Part shown: one piece after another, positions 1 to 9,666 of the stretch
How the letters are laid out: each line of letters opens with the position of its first letter
How positions within the stretch are numbered: the first letter of the stretch is position 1
DNA from: Allokutzneria sp. A3M-2-11 16
GTDB taxonomy: Bacteria; Actinomycetota; Actinomycetes; Mycobacteriales; Pseudonocardiaceae
DNA length: 64,000 nt
Reading direction: 5' to 3'
Assembly (NCBI RefSeq): GCF_024213555.1
Contig: NZ_JANAVO010000001.1
Location: 124,001-188,000, forward strand
Position numbers and translations under genes: made by a program
The notes under the pieces: model-generated
Databases searched by the model: none
Seen by the model: the letters and a program-made list of their open reading frames with translations, nothing else
What the model was told of the DNA's origin: nothing

Positions 1-422
1 GCGTGACGGCCCGCCACACACACCGCCCCGCCCAACCGAACCCCGGAACGACCCCGTTTCTGCCCCCTCCGCCGCACTCAACGAAAGCCGCATTCGGGGC
101 GTTAGGTTCCCTGAACGGGTCGTTCAGGGCGCACGGCCGCGATCACGTGCGCTTTGGGGCGCGATTGGGACGGCCCTGCGGGGGTTGGGGGTGGTTGGCG
201 ATGTGCCAGAGGGGGGTTCGCGGTACTTGAAGACGGCCGAACCCCGGCTGGAAGGTGACCCAGGGCCGGAAAGCGTCAGAGCTGGGACCGAGCCGGGGCT
301 GGGAAACGCGTCGGGGGCGGGGGCGCGACGACTGGAAACGAGCCGGGGCCGGGGCCGGGAACGAGTCAGTGGGGTGGGGCCGCCTCTCCTGGGCAGTCCC
401 ACCCCACCGCACGTCTTCTTCC
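1..422. other. Gene-free region at window edge
   Basis: I find no convincing gene here. The open frames on both strands look like by-products of high GC: they lack recognisable domains and clear ribosome sites. The stretch lies 3' of the minus-strand membrane-protein gene that ends at 423. It carries half of a palindromic intergenic element (180-234) and a G-rich tract around 280-400. Confidence 0.55.
180..234 (+). repeat. Half copy of 3'-end palindromic element
   Basis: The stretch beginning with a GGGGTTGGGGG-like run and ending in TACTTGAAGAC (224-234) matches the right half of the complete element at 37437-37557. No matching left arm is visible just upstream, so this looks like a half or decayed copy. 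Like the other copies it lies next to a gene 3' end (the gene ending at 423). Confidence 0.6.
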
Positions 423-968
423 CTACCTGGCCCGCGAGGTCCGGTGCACGGTGGCCAGTACCGCGTCCGGGGTGCACAGCGCGCACGGGGTGAACCCCAG
501 CTCGCGTGCCTCACGCACCGGCAACGGCATCGTCGCGTGTCCCCGGACCCACTCGCAGCTGGGCAAGTGGTACCTGGGCCGCTCGTCGACCACCAGGACC
601 TCATCGGTCAGGCCCGCCACGACCAGCAGGTCGGCCGCGTCGGTGTCCTCCTCGGCGGGCTCCCGCCGAGATCGTCCGCTGTCGCTCTCCGGCACCGCCT
701 CGGCGGCGGCGTCATCGGGGCCGGAGTTCGCCCCTGCGCCCGCCACCGCATCGAACACGGTGTCGGCGGTCTTCGCCTCCCCGGCCCGTTCGTCCGCCCC
801 AGCGGTCGCGTCACGGCGCCTACGGCGTGCCCAGTCCAGGACCAGCACCACCGCGGCGGCCACGCTCAGCGCCACCGAACCCCACGCCCATCCGGTCGTT
901 CCGGAGGCGAGGGCGAGGACCAACAGGCCGAAAGCGGCCAGAACCAACAGCAGGACTACGTAGAGCAC
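423..968 (-). CDS. Membrane protein with C-terminal HxxxC/CxxC motif
   Basis: This 181-residue protein is unnamed. Two hydrophobic helices fill roughly residues 1-48 and are followed by an Arg-rich stop-transfer (RRRRR). A long acidic, low-complexity linker (about 55-110) leads to a compact C-terminal segment with HLPSC and CALC, spaced about 25 residues apart. That H-x3-C plus C-x2-C layout resembles the small Ada-like zinc-binding module seen at the ends of some nucleases and membrane proteins, so metal binding is an inference. It is the last gene of the distal dcw run, 18 bp after wag31, and probably co-transcribed with it. Start is GTG; the ribosome site is weak. Confidence 0.75.
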   Translation of the reverse strand: MLYVVLLLVLAAFGLLVLALASGTTGWAWGSVALSVAAAVVLVLDWARRRRRDATAGADERAGEAKTADTVFDAVAGAGANSGPDDAAAEAVPESDSGRSRREPAEEDTDAADLLVVAGLTDEVLVVDERPRYHLPSCEWVRGHATMPLPVREARELGFTPCALCTPDAVLATVHRTSRAR

Positions 969-986
969 TTCTCAGGGCAGACCGGC

Positions 987-1799
987 TCAGCCGGCTTCCG
1001 CGGCACGGCTGCCGAAGGTGTAGCCCCCACCGGAGCGACCCTCCGACGGTGCTGCGGAGGAACGGCCCTCCAGCTCACCGAGCTGCGACTTCAGGAAGGT
1101 CGTCAGCCGCGTGCGGTACTCCCGCTCGAACGTGCGCAGCCGGTCGATCTCCTTCTCCAGGGTGTTCTTCTCCTGGGTGATGTTGCCCATGACCTCGGCG
1201 TGCTTGCGCTGCGCGTCGCGCTCCAGGGCGGTCGACTTCTCCAGCGCCTTGCGCTCCAGGGTGTCCGACCGGGTGCGCGCGTCGTTGAGCATCGTCTCGG
1301 CACGGGTGCGCGCCTCGTTGACCATGCTGTCCGCCTTGGCCCTGGCCTCGGAGAGCAGCTGCTCGGACTTGGTGCGGGCCTCCGACAGCATGCCGTCGGA
1401 CTCCGCCTTGGCCTCGGCGGTCAGCCGGTCGGCCATCTCCTGGGCCAGGCCGAGCACCTTGGCGGCCTGCACGTGGTGGTCGCCACTGCCCGGGGAGGTC
1501 TGCTCCATCACGCTGGGCGGCGGGACCGGCGCCAGGCGGCGCGGCTCGTCCATCGAGCGCGCGGCCGGGACCGACGCCGAGCGCGAACGCGCGTCGTCGA
1601 GCTCGGACCGGGTCGAGCCGAGCTGGGCGTCCAGCTCCTCGACCTGGGCACGCAGGTCGTTGTTCTCCTCGATCAGCCGGGCGAGCTCGCTCTCGACCAT
1701 GTCGAGGAAGGCATCGACCTCGTCCTCGTTGTAGCCGCGTTTACCAATCGGCGGCTTGCTGAACGCGACGTTATGAACGTCGGCGGGGGTCAACGGCAT
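987..1799 (-). CDS. wag31: Wag31/DivIVA polar growth and septum-site protein
   Basis: DivIVA-family cytoskeletal protein (270 aa) that marks curved membrane at poles and septa and directs apical peptidoglycan synthesis in actinobacteria. The N-terminus carries the conserved membrane-binding segment ([13 protein letters not shown], then [12 protein letters not shown]), followed by a first coiled coil to about residue 65. A Pro/Ser-rich linker comes next, then a long second coiled coil (about 110-240) rich in heptad-like Glu/Arg/Ala, and a short Gly/Ser tail. Length is typical of Wag31. It sits downstream of sepF and yggT in the usual dcw order, and its own promoter would have to lie in the short gap before yggT. 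Confidence 0.95.
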   Translation of the reverse strand: MPLTPADVHNVAFSKPPIGKRGYNEDEVDAFLDMVESELARLIEENNDLRAQVEELDAQLGSTRSELDDARSRSASVPAARSMDEPRRLAPVPPPSVMEQTSPGSGDHHVQAAKVLGLAQEMADRLTAEAKAESDGMLSEARTKSEQLLSEARAKADSMVNEARTRAETMLNDARTRSDTLERKALEKSTALERDAQRKHAEVMGNITQEKNTLEKEIDRLRTFEREYRTRLTTFLKSQLGELEGRSSAAPSEGRSGGGYTFGSRAAEAG

Positions 1800-1850
1800 C
1801 CTCAGATCACCTCACGCACTCCTGGCTGCTGGTCAGCCTCGGGTTCCCCG

Positions 1851-2135
1851 TTACCCGGGGCTTACCAGTCGCATCAGTATGAACACGACCAGCAGCAGCA
1901 CCATAATCGACAAGTCCAGACCGACACCCCCGATTCGGACCATCGGGATCACTCGACGGGCCGCTCGTACGGGTGGGTCGGTCACTGTGTAGATGGTCTC
2001 CAGCGTCACCGCAACCCCGCCGGCCGGTCGCCACTCCCGCGCGAACGCGCGCACGAGCTCGACCACGACCCGCGCCGTGAGCAACAACCAGAAGAAGAAC
2101 AGCAGGTAGTACAGGACGACAAAGACCGGATTCAC
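1851..2135 (-). CDS. YggT family membrane protein
   Basis: Small membrane protein (94 aa) of the YggT/CCB3 family, which typically lies between sepF and divIVA and is linked to division or osmotic functions without a settled activity. Two hydrophobic segments are visible, at about residues 3-24 and 70-90, joined by a loop with ETIYTVTDPPVRAARRVIP, the family's signature region. I chose the GTG at 2135 (NPVFVVLYYL follows) because a longer frame would run into sepF and adds non-conserved sequence. It begins 20 bp after the sepF stop. Confidence 0.85.
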   Translation of the reverse strand: MNPVFVVLYYLLFFFWLLLTARVVVELVRAFAREWRPAGGVAVTLETIYTVTDPPVRAARRVIPMVRIGGVGLDLSIMVLLLVVFILMRLVSPG

Positions 2136-2154
2136 GCTTCTACTCTGCCACTTC

Positions 2155-2784
2155 TCAGCCGCGGTTGAGGAAGCCGCCTTCAGCGATCCTGCGCCGGTCC
2201 TCCGCAGTGACGTCCACGTTGGGCGGTGAGAGCAAGAACACCTTGTTGGTGACCTTGTCGAACGCACCGCGCAGGGCGAACGCCAGACCGGCCGAGAAGT
2301 CCACCAGCCGACGGGCGTCGGCGTTGTCCATCTCGGTCAGGTTGATGATCACCGGGATGCCGTCGCGGTAGTGCTCACCGATCGTCCGCGCCTCGCTGTA
2401 GCTGCGCGGATGCAGCGTGGTGATGCGGCTGAGCGGGTGCGCGGGGTGCTCGATCGGCGGCCGGACGCGGCCGACCGGCTCGTGCTCGGGCTCCACCGCG
2501 AGCGCGCCGCGGGTGGGCGGGCTGCCCGCCCAGCGGTTACTCCGCGTGCGGTCCGGCTCGACGTCGTAGTCGCCCGCGTCGTCGGCGTAGTCGTCGGCGA
2601 GCTCGGGCTGGTAGCGGCCGAACCGGCGGCGGCGCGAGGACCGCTCCGGGTACGGCTCGTAGTCGTCGTCGGCGTAGGCGCTGTGATCGTCGGAGTAGTC
2701 GCCGCGCCGGTAGTCCCGGTCGTAGTCCACCTCGTCGGCGGGGACCATCCCGAAGTAGGCCTTCAGCTTCTGCAGCCCGCTCAT
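2155..2784 (-). CDS. sepF: Cell division protein SepF
   Basis: SepF anchors FtsZ to the membrane and is the main Z-ring tether in actinobacteria, which lack FtsA. The 209-residue protein starts with the amphipathic membrane-targeting segment (MSGLQKLKAYFGM), followed by a long Asp/Tyr/Arg-rich disordered linker (about 20-105) and the globular SepF domain (about 115-200). The latter contains HPRSYSEARTIGEHYRDG and VDFSAGLAFALRG. Gene order ftsZ-pgeF-yggS-sepF-yggT-wag31 is standard. A ribosome site with GGAAGGG lies just before the ATG. Confidence 0.95.
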   Translation of the reverse strand: MSGLQKLKAYFGMVPADEVDYDRDYRRGDYSDDHSAYADDDYEPYPERSSRRRRFGRYQPELADDYADDAGDYDVEPDRTRSNRWAGSPPTRGALAVEPEHEPVGRVRPPIEHPAHPLSRITTLHPRSYSEARTIGEHYRDGIPVIINLTEMDNADARRLVDFSAGLAFALRGAFDKVTNKVFLLSPPNVDVTAEDRRRIAEGGFLNRG

Positions 2785-2854
2785 CGCCAGCCCTTCCCCG
2801 TCGTCAGACGCGACTCCTCACCGCCGAGAGCAGCGGCGCCGCCCCGTCGACTTG

Positions 2855-3574
2855 CTAGAGCGAGGCTAACCGCCGACCTCCGAGCAGGGAGGTTCCGACA
2901 CGCACCGAGGTCGAGCCGTGAGCTATCGCCGCTTCCAGATCTTGGCTCATCCCGGCCGAGACTTCCACGGCATTCGGGTGATCGAGGAGCACTTTCGCGA
3001 CCGACTCGGCCAGTGCGGCGAAGGCCCGCTCGGGCTCCCAGAAACGTGGTGCGACAGTCATCACACCTCGCAGTTGCAGTTGCTCCGAACGGGCTACATG
3101 GTCAGCCAGCGCGGGCAATTCCGGTAACGGAGAGCCACCACGCGCCGGGTCTCCGTCGATGCTGGCCTGGATCAGCACCTCCAGCGGCCCGTCCCGCTCC
3201 CCCGCCTCCCTGGCGGCCGCGACGGCCTTCGCGAACGCGTCGGCCAACCTGGGGCTGTCCACGGTCTGCACGACCGAGGCCCACCGGGTGACCGACCGCG
3301 CTTTGTTCCGCTGGACGTTGCCGATCATGTGCAGCCGCGGCGCCAGCTCGCGCAGCTCCTCGGCCTTCGCACGGGCCTCCTGGTCCCGGTTCTCGCCGAA
3401 CTCGGTCATCCCGAGCTCGGTGAGCAGGGCGATGTCGGCGGCCGGGAAGGTCTTGGTGACCGGCAGCAGCCGGACCTCGCCGGGACGGCGCCCGGCCGCC
3501 GCGCAGGCGGCGTCGATCCGCGCGCGCAGCCCGGCGAGCGCCTCCGCGAGTTCGGCCCGGCGGTCGTCGGTCAT
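2855..3574 (-). CDS. YggS family pyridoxal-phosphate homeostasis protein
   Basis: Pyridoxal-5'-phosphate binding protein of the YggS/PLPBP family (239 aa), a single TIM-barrel domain with no known catalytic product that buffers free PLP and amino/keto-acid pools. The PLP lysine is in the LLPVTKTF motif (Lys41). The family segments EFGENRDQEA and LHMIGNVQRNK follow, with a C-terminal GTSLLGGR phosphate-binding loop. It is placed as usual between pgeF and sepF. Confidence 0.93.
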   Translation of the reverse strand: MTDDRRAELAEALAGLRARIDAACAAAGRRPGEVRLLPVTKTFPAADIALLTELGMTEFGENRDQEARAKAEELRELAPRLHMIGNVQRNKARSVTRWASVVQTVDSPRLADAFAKAVAAAREAGERDGPLEVLIQASIDGDPARGGSPLPELPALADHVARSEQLQLRGVMTVAPRFWEPERAFAALAESVAKVLLDHPNAVEVSAGMSQDLEAAIAHGSTSVRVGTSLLGGRRLASL

Positions 3575-3654
3575 GCTCCACCCCCTGTCGTGGTTCGGGT
3601 CACAAAGATCGTGATCGTCCGTCCGCGCGGCTGCTGCGCCGAACGGTCAAGACC

Positions 3655-4359
3655 TCACTGCTCCATCCAGACGACGGCGGCCAGTCGGCCGGTCGGGGCC
3701 TGCCTGCGGTGGCTGAACAGGGTCTGGTCCTCGGCGGTGCACCGGGGGTCGAGCCCGATCCGGCCCACCCCGGCGTCGGCGAGCTGCTGCCAGAGCCCGG
3801 CGCGCAGGTCCAGCCCGGGGGTGCCGGACCGCGTCTTGCACGCGCTGCCCGGCAGGTGCTTCTCGACATCGGCCTGCATCGCGGCGGGCACCTCGTAGCA
3901 CTCGCCGCACACCGACGGGCCGAGCAGCGCCTCGATCCGGCCCGGCTCTGCGCCCTGCTCGCGCATGGCCTCCAGCGTCGCGGGGACCACACCGATCCGC
4001 GCGCCGACGCGCCCGGCGTGCACGGCGGCGATCACCCCGGCCTCGGCGTCGCCGAGCAGCACGGGAACGCAGTCCGCGACGAGCGAGACCAGCGCCAGCC
4101 CGGGTTCGGTGGTGACCAGCGCGTCGGTGGCCTCAAGGGGTTCGGCGACCGGGCCCTTCACCACGCCGACCGTGCGGCCGTGCACCTGTTCCATCCAGAC
4201 CAGCCGATCGGGGGTCAGGCCGATCCCCTCGGCGAGGCGCACCCGGTTGGCCCGCACGGCGCCCGGATCGTCGCCGACGTGATCACCCAGGTTGAACGAC
4301 TCGTAGGGCGCGACGGAGGCGCCGCCCTGCCTGGTCGTGATCACCCGACGAACCCGCAC
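3655..4359 (-). CDS. pgeF: Peptidoglycan editing factor PgeF (laccase-domain, YlmD/YfiH)
   Basis: Member of the polyphenol-oxidase/laccase-domain family; PgeF in E. coli removes wrongly incorporated L-Ser from UDP-MurNAc, and relatives act as purine nucleosidases. The metal-site triad is visible as His60 (EQVHGRT), Cys97 (VADCVPVLL) and His114 (AAVHAGRVG). I chose GTG at 4359 because an AAGGAG ribosome site lies 5 nt before it; a GTG 15 bp further upstream is possible. A stem-loop between ftsZ and this gene suggests that part of its expression is set separately from ftsZ. Confidence 0.88.
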   Translation of the reverse strand: MRVRRVITTRQGGASVAPYESFNLGDHVGDDPGAVRANRVRLAEGIGLTPDRLVWMEQVHGRTVGVVKGPVAEPLEATDALVTTEPGLALVSLVADCVPVLLGDAEAGVIAAVHAGRVGARIGVVPATLEAMREQGAEPGRIEALLGPSVCGECYEVPAAMQADVEKHLPGSACKTRSGTPGLDLRAGLWQQLADAGVGRIGLDPRCTAEDQTLFSHRRQAPTGRLAAVVWMEQ

Positions 4360-4402
4360 ACCCGCTCCTTCCACGAGGAAACCTCATTCTCCACCACGAA
4401 AA

Positions 4403-4429
4403 CGGCCGGACTCGAAGCGAGTCCGGCCG
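4403..4429 (-). terminator. Rho-independent terminator after ftsZ
   Basis: A perfect 12-bp inverted repeat (arms 4403-4414 and 4418-4429, loop 3 nt) lies 18 bp past the ftsZ stop. On the minus strand it is followed by TTTT. It should end or reduce ftsZ transcription before pgeF. Confidence 0.85.
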
Positions 4430-4446
4430 GCAACGTGACGGGTGGT

Positions 4447-5787
4447 TCAGCGGCGCATGAACGGGGGGACGTCGACCTCGTCGTCCTCGGGGTCGTCGCT
4501 GACCGGGACCGAGCGCGACGGCAGGCCGTGCCCGCCGAGGCCGTGGCCGGGCAGCCCGACCGGCGGGGTCGGGTTGGTCCGCTGCTGCGCCTGCGGCTCG
4601 ACCGGCGGGGTCGGGTTGGCAGGCTGGTAGGTGCTGACCTGCGGCTCCGGCTGCTGGACGGGTGCCTGCTGGACCGGCTGCTGCTGGATCGGCTGCTGCT
4701 GCACGGGCGCCTGCTGGATCGGGGCGGGCTGCGGCGGTGGCTGCTGCACCGGCTCCTGGTGCTGGCCGACGTGTCCCGCCTGGCCGGAGGCGATCGGACG
4801 GCTGACGATCGTGGTCGGTTCGAGCTTCTTGTGCGTGGGTCCGCCGCCGTCGAAGCCCGCGGCGATCACGGTGACCCGCACCTCGTCGCCGAGGGAGTCG
4901 TCGATGACCGTACCGAAGATGATGTTGGCCTCGGGGTGCGCGGCCTCCTGGACCAGCGAGGCCGCCTCGTTGATCTCGAACAGGCCGAGGTCGGAGCCAC
5001 CGGAGATGGACAGCAGCACGCCGTGCGCGCCCTCCATCGACGCCTCCAGCAGCGGCGAGTTGATCGCCTTCTCCGCCGCCTGCACCGCGCGGCCCTCGCC
5101 GCGGGCCGAGCCGATGCCCATCAGCGCGCTGCCCGCACCGGACATGACGCTCTTGACGTCGGCGAAGTCCAGGTTGATCAGACCGGGCGTGGTGATCAGG
5201 TTGGTGATGCCCTGGACACCGGAGAGCAGCACCTCGTCCGCGGAGCGGAAGGCGTCCATCAGGCTCACGCCGACGTCGCCGAGCTGGAGCAGCCGGTCGT
5301 TGGGGATCACGATCAGCGTGTCGCACTCGTTGCGCAGCTGCTGGATGCCCTCTTCGGCCTGCTTGGCGCGGCGCTTGCCCTCGAAGGAGAACGGCCGGGT
5401 GACCACACCGATGGTCAGCGCGCCGAGCTTGCGGGCGATCGAGGCGACCACCGGAGCGCCGCCGGTGCCCGTGCCACCGCCCTCGCCCGCGGTCACGAAG
5501 ACCATGTCGGCCCCCTTGAGGACCTCCTCGATCTCCTCCTTGTGGTCGTGCGCGGCCTTGCCGCCGACCTCGGGGTTGGCGCCCGCGCCGAGGCCCCTGG
5601 TCAGCTCGCGGCCGATGTCGAGCTTGACGTCGGCGTCGGACATCAGCAGTGCCTGGGCGTCGGTGTTCACCGCGATGAACTCGACACCCTTCAAGCCAAC
5701 CTCGATCATGCGGTTGACGGCGTTGACCCCGCCGCCGCCGATGCCGACGACCTTGATCACCGCGAGGTAGTTGTGCGGGGGCGTCAT
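4447..5787 (-). CDS. ftsZ: Cell division GTPase FtsZ
   Basis: Tubulin homologue forming the Z ring (446 aa). The GTP-binding glycine-rich motif is present ([14 protein letters not shown] at 14-27, GGGTGTG at 103-109), as is the T7 loop (NLDFADVK, about 205-212). The GTPase core is followed by a long Gln/Pro-rich linker made of short QQxP(V/I)-type repeats, and the protein ends in an acidic peptide with VPPFMRR, the usual SepF-binding tail. I chose the ATG at 5787 ([10 protein letters not shown]) because AGGAAGG lies just upstream; an in-frame upstream start would add 27 non-conserved residues. Confidence 0.97.
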   Translation of the reverse strand: MTPPHNYLAVIKVVGIGGGGVNAVNRMIEVGLKGVEFIAVNTDAQALLMSDADVKLDIGRELTRGLGAGANPEVGGKAAHDHKEEIEEVLKGADMVFVTAGEGGGTGTGGAPVVASIARKLGALTIGVVTRPFSFEGKRRAKQAEEGIQQLRNECDTLIVIPNDRLLQLGDVGVSLMDAFRSADEVLLSGVQGITNLITTPGLINLDFADVKSVMSGAGSALMGIGSARGEGRAVQAAEKAINSPLLEASMEGAHGVLLSISGGSDLGLFEINEAASLVQEAAHPEANIIFGTVIDDSLGDEVRVTVIAAGFDGGGPTHKKLEPTTIVSRPIASGQAGHVGQHQEPVQQPPPQPAPIQQAPVQQQPIQQQPVQQAPVQQPEPQVSTYQPANPTPPVEPQAQQRTNPTPPVGLPGHGLGGHGLPSRSVPVSDDPEDDEVDVPPFMRR

Positions 5788-6243
5788 CGGTCCGCCTTCC
5801 TGATCGTGGCTCGTGTGCATGGAGTACTTCGGTGGTTGCGGGCTGGACTCCTCGCCACCCGGCGCCAAGCCCGGACACTTGTCAACCCATGTCCCTCCGT
5901 CCGGACGTTAAGCACGCCTCGACGCGAGGTCCAGTAGCCACGCCGCGTGTGTCCACACCCGTGACCAGCCTGACGAAAATCCCTGGCCCGGGCCACGGAG
6001 GGTCACGCGACGGTCACTCCGGAGGGCAATTCCCCACGGAGATCGAGAAGCCCGAGACCCCCTCGGTAGGCGCGAACCAGATCCCAACCACCCCATACGT
6101 TACCGAGCGGCGCGGTGCGGGGTTCGCGGTCGGTCCGGATTTTCGCCACCGCCCAGCAGACCGACCGACCGGTAGGAAAGTTCTTGCAGCTCATGCAGTT
6201 GCTCCACGATGTCCTTTGTAGACAGTAGAATCAGTCCGCCCAT
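5788..6243 (-). promoter_or_regulatory. ftsQ-ftsZ intergenic region, presumed ftsZ promoters
   Basis: This 456-bp gap has no gene I can support. In actinobacteria the ftsZ promoters lie here, and a strong AGGAAGG ribosome site precedes ftsZ. A TTGACA on the minus strand (5885-5880) is too close to the start and lacks a good -10 partner, so I do not name a specific promoter. Confidence 0.5.
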
Positions 6244-7062
6244 TCAGGACACGGTGGGCAGGTCCGGACTGGACACGTTGTAGGTCGAGCCCTGCCGGGT
6301 CAGCAGCACCAGCAGCACCTCGGCCTTGCGCGGCGAGTCGGCCGTGCCGCCCCAGCGGACCTCGCGGTCCCCGGAGAGCGCGAGCCGGATGTCACCGGGG
6401 CTCTCCGCGCTGATCACCTGCACTTCCGTGCGGAGTTTTTCGGGCAGCGCGGTGAGCACGCCGACTGCGGCGAGCGTGGTCGGGTCGTCCGGGGCGATGC
6501 GGGCCAGCTTGAGCAGGGGCAGTCCCGGCGGCGCGGCGGGCACCGTGGCGTAGGGCGTCCCGCTCCGGTCGACCAGCTTCGTGCCGTCCTCGGCCGGGAA
6601 GACCGCGACCGGGGTGCGCTCGACCACCGAGATCGTCACCGTCGACGGCAGGGACCAGTCCACCTCGGCCGACTCCACCACCGGCAGCGCCTTCACCCGC
6701 GCCGCGACATCGGCGCTGCTCAGCCGCAGGATCGGGTGGCCGTCCGGGATGGCGGCGGCGGCGCGGACCTCCTCGGCGGTGATCGTCTTCGTCCCGGCGA
6801 TCTCTACCGTGCGGACGCCGAGCACCGAGGTGAACAGGCCCACGTAGCCGAGCGCGAGCAGGACCAGCACCACCAGCAGCACCATCCACGGGCGGACCCG
6901 GGACCGGACGCGGCGGACCGGACGGCGCCCACCCCGGCCCCCTCGGGGAGGTGGGCGGCGCCCGCCACGCGCGGGGGGAGCACCCCGCCGGGCGGCGGAA
7001 CGGTCCCGTGCCGGGGGCTCACCCTCCCGGGCTCCCCTGGCCCCGCGCGTCGGCGAGCTCAC
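6244..7062 (-). CDS. ftsQ: Cell division protein FtsQ
   Basis: FtsQ/DivIB, the bitopic divisome scaffold linking FtsL/FtsB and FtsW/FtsI (272 aa). An Arg/Pro/Gly-rich cytoplasmic tail (1-57) is followed by one transmembrane helix (about 59-81). The POTRA domain starts at [20 protein letters not shown], and the beta domain contains [11 protein letters not shown] and [10 protein letters not shown]. Its ATG overlaps the murC stop by 4 bp, indicating translational coupling. The long basic cytoplasmic tail is common in this order. Confidence 0.93.
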   Translation of the reverse strand: MSSPTRGARGAREGEPPARDRSAARRGAPPARGGRRPPPRGGRGGRRPVRRVRSRVRPWMVLLVVLVLLALGYVGLFTSVLGVRTVEIAGTKTITAEEVRAAAAIPDGHPILRLSSADVAARVKALPVVESAEVDWSLPSTVTISVVERTPVAVFPAEDGTKLVDRSGTPYATVPAAPPGLPLLKLARIAPDDPTTLAAVGVLTALPEKLRTEVQVISAESPGDIRLALSGDREVRWGGTADSPRKAEVLLVLLTRQGSTYNVSSPDLPTVS

Positions 7063-8507
7063 TCAGCGTTCTCCTCGGACTCCTGGTCGAGCCGGGCGAG
7101 CACCTCGGGGCCGAGCATGGTCACGTCGCCCGCGCCCATGGTGATCACCAGGTCACCCGGCCGGGCCACCCCGGCCAGGTGCTTCGGCGCGTCGGTGATC
7201 GAGGGCTCGTAGTGCACGCTGCCCTCCGGCAGCCGGACCAGCTCGGCCACCGTCGCCCCGCTGACGCCGGGCTCCGGTTCCTCGCGGGCGCCGAAGACGT
7301 CCAGCACCACCACGTGGTCGGCCAGGGCCAGCGCCTCGGCGAACTCCTTGGCGAACAACCGGGTCCGGGAGTACAGGTGCGGTTGGAAGGCCACGATCAG
7401 CCTGCCCTCGCCCGCCACCGGGCGCGCCGCCGTGAGCTGCGCGGCGACCTCGGTCGGGTGGTGGGCGTAGTCGTCGTAGACCCGCACGCCGCGCGTCTGG
7501 CCCTTGAACTCGAAGCGCCGCCGGACCCCGCCGAACGCGGCCAACCCGGCGCTCAGCCCGTCCAGCGGGGCGCCCAGCTCCAGCCCGGCGAGCAGCGCGG
7601 CGACCGCGTTGGCCGCCATGTGCTCCCCCGCCACCGCCACGTCCACGGTGATCGGATCGGTGGAACCGTTGTCCGCCAACTGCTTCGGCAGCCGCAGCGT
7701 GACCTTGCCGCCGGTGTCGGCCGGCTCGTAGCCCAGGATCTGCGCGTCGTTCTCGCCAGCGGCGGCGCGGCCGTAGCGACGCACCCGGACGCCCGCGGCC
7801 TCGGCCCGGTCGGCGAGCGCGGCCGAACCCGCGTCGTCGGCGCAGGCGATCAGCACGCCGCCGGGGGTGATCCGCTCCACGAAGGAGTCGAAGACCGCCA
7901 CGTACTTCTCGACCGTGCCGTGGTGGTCGAGGTGATCGGCCTCCACGTTGGTCACCACCGCCACCGACGGCGAGAACACCAGGAACGAGCCGTCGCTCTC
8001 GTCGGCCTCGGCGACGAAGATCCCGCCGGAGCCGTGGTGCGCGTTCGCCCCGGACTCGTTGAGGTCACCGCCGATCGCGAAGGACGGGTCGAGGCGGCAG
8101 TGCTGCAACGCCACGGTCAGCATCGACGTGGTCGACGTCTTGCCGTGGGTGCCCGCCATGCAGGCCACCCGGTGCCCGGACATCAGCGCGGCCAGCGCCT
8201 CCGCCCGGCGCAGCACGGTGATCCCGCGCTTCTGCGCCGCGACCAGCTCGGGGTTGTCGGCGCGGATCGCGGTGGAGACCACCACGGCGGTCGGCCCGCC
8301 GGGCACCTGGTCGAGGTGCCACGCCTCGTGCCCGAGGCCGATGTGGGCGCCCTGCGCCCTCAGCGCCAGCACGGTGCGCGAGTCCTTGGCGTCGGAGCCG
8401 GACACCTGGGCGCCCCTGGCCAGCAGGATGCGCGCGATCCCGCTCATCCCCGCGCCGCCGATGCCGACCAGGTGCGTCCTGGTCAGCCTCAGGTCGAGAT
8501 CTGTCAC
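7059..8507 (-). CDS. murC: UDP-N-acetylmuramate--L-alanine ligase MurC
   Basis: Cytoplasmic ATP-dependent ligase adding L-Ala to UDP-MurNAc, the first step of the stem peptide. The 482-residue protein has the N-terminal Rossmann motif ([11 protein letters not shown], 15-25), the Mur-ligase P-loop (GTHGKT, 119-124), the central [14 protein letters not shown] segment and the C-terminal [10 protein letters not shown] motif, which is typical of MurC. It begins 3 bp after the murG stop and overlaps ftsQ by 4 bp. Confidence 0.97.
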   Translation of the reverse strand: MTDLDLRLTRTHLVGIGGAGMSGIARILLARGAQVSGSDAKDSRTVLALRAQGAHIGLGHEAWHLDQVPGGPTAVVVSTAIRADNPELVAAQKRGITVLRRAEALAALMSGHRVACMAGTHGKTSTTSMLTVALQHCRLDPSFAIGGDLNESGANAHHGSGGIFVAEADESDGSFLVFSPSVAVVTNVEADHLDHHGTVEKYVAVFDSFVERITPGGVLIACADDAGSAALADRAEAAGVRVRRYGRAAAGENDAQILGYEPADTGGKVTLRLPKQLADNGSTDPITVDVAVAGEHMAANAVAALLAGLELGAPLDGLSAGLAAFGGVRRRFEFKGQTRGVRVYDDYAHHPTEVAAQLTAARPVAGEGRLIVAFQPHLYSRTRLFAKEFAEALALADHVVVLDVFGAREEPEPGVSGATVAELVRLPEGSVHYEPSITDAPKHLAGVARPGDLVITMGAGDVTMLGPEVLARLDQESEENAE

Positions 8508-8510
8508 TGT

Positions 8511-9626
8511 TCAGCCCTTCATGACGCCGAAAACCATGCGGGCCAGCGCCTCGTCGGCCTCGCGGTGACCGCTGCCCTGCGCGGCCGCGCCCATTTTCGC
8601 GATGCGCTCGGCGTCGCGCAGCAGCGGGATCACGGTGTCGGTGACCGACCGCGGCGTCAGGTCGGCGTCGTTGATCATCAGCGCGCCCCCGACGTCCACG
8701 ATCGGCTGGCCGTTGAGCGCCTGCTCGCCGTTGCCGTGCGGCAGCGGCACGAACACCGCGGGCAGCCCGACCGCGGAGACCTCGGCGACGGTCATCGCGC
8801 CGGAGCGGCAGAGCACCACATCGGCGGCGGCGTAGGCGAGGTCCATCCGCTCCAGGTACGGAACCGGCTGGTAGATCGGGGCGCCGGGCACGCCCTGCAC
8901 CGCGAGGGTGTTCTTGGGGCCGTGGGCGTGCAGCACGCCGATCCCGGCCTGGCCGAGCGCGACGGCCGCGCCGGAGACGGCGTTGTTCAGCGACTGCGCG
9001 CCCTGCGAGCCGCCGACCACCAGCAGCGTCGGCGCGGTCGGGTGCAGGCCGAAGTGGCGGCGGGCCTCCGCGCGCAGCGCCATCCGGTCCAGCGAGGTGA
9101 TCGAGCGGCGCAGCGGGATGCCGAGCACCTGCGCGTCCGGCAGGCCGCTGCCGGGGACCGCGGCGGCGACGGCGGCGGCGAACTTGGCGCCGACCTTGTT
9201 CGCCAGGCCCGAGCGGGCGTTGGCCTCGTGCACCACGATCGGCACGCGGCCGCGCGCGGCGAGGTAGGCGGGCAGCGCGACGTAGCCGCCGAAGCCCACC
9301 ACGACGCTGGCGCGGTGGCGCTCGAAGATCTCCCGGGTCTGCTTGATGGCGCCGCGCACCTTCAGCGGCAGCTTGAGCAGGTCGGGGCTGGGCTTGCGCG
9401 GCAGCGGCACCGGCGGGATCAGCTCCAGCTGGTAACCACGGGCGGGAACGATCTTCGTCTCCAGGCCGCGCGCCGTGCCGAGCGCGACCACCCGCACGTC
9501 CGGGCGGAGCCTGCGCACCGCGTCGGCCAGCGCCAGCGCCGGCTCGATGTGCCCGGCGGTACCGCCGCCCGCCACGACCACGCACGGGCCCGTGGTGCTG
9601 ATGGTGCCGTCGTCCTGCCCGTTCAC
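8511..9626 (-). CDS. murG: Lipid II synthase MurG
   Basis: GT28 N-acetylglucosaminyltransferase that adds GlcNAc to lipid I at the inner membrane face, yielding lipid II (371 aa). The N-terminal [13 protein letters not shown] loop (20-32) and the UDP-GlcNAc-binding C-domain segments ([12 protein letters not shown], then [20 protein letters not shown]) are present. The GTG start at 9626 has an AGGAG ribosome site 8-9 nt upstream. A 40-bp gap separates it from ftsW. Confidence 0.97.
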   Translation of the reverse strand: MNGQDDGTISTTGPCVVVAGGGTAGHIEPALALADAVRRLRPDVRVVALGTARGLETKIVPARGYQLELIPPVPLPRKPSPDLLKLPLKVRGAIKQTREIFERHRASVVVGFGGYVALPAYLAARGRVPIVVHEANARSGLANKVGAKFAAAVAAAVPGSGLPDAQVLGIPLRRSITSLDRMALRAEARRHFGLHPTAPTLLVVGGSQGAQSLNNAVSGAAVALGQAGIGVLHAHGPKNTLAVQGVPGAPIYQPVPYLERMDLAYAAADVVLCRSGAMTVAEVSAVGLPAVFVPLPHGNGEQALNGQPIVDVGGALMINDADLTPRSVTDTVIPLLRDAERIAKMGAAAQGSGHREADEALARMVFGVMKG

Positions 9627-9666
9627 GAGTGGTGCTCTCCTGTCTGTCGCCGCCGGACCGGTGCGG

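Noticed and set aside
255-2168. A 637-codon open frame on the plus strand
   Set aside because: Antisense to the membrane protein gene, wag31 and yggT. Low-complexity His/Arg/Gly product.
5880-5885. TTGACA upstream of ftsZ on the minus strand
   Set aside because: No acceptable -10 hexamer at 16-19 bp, so not called a promoter.
3709-5937. A 742-codon open frame on the plus strand
   Set aside because: Runs antisense through pgeF and ftsZ. No recognisable domain.
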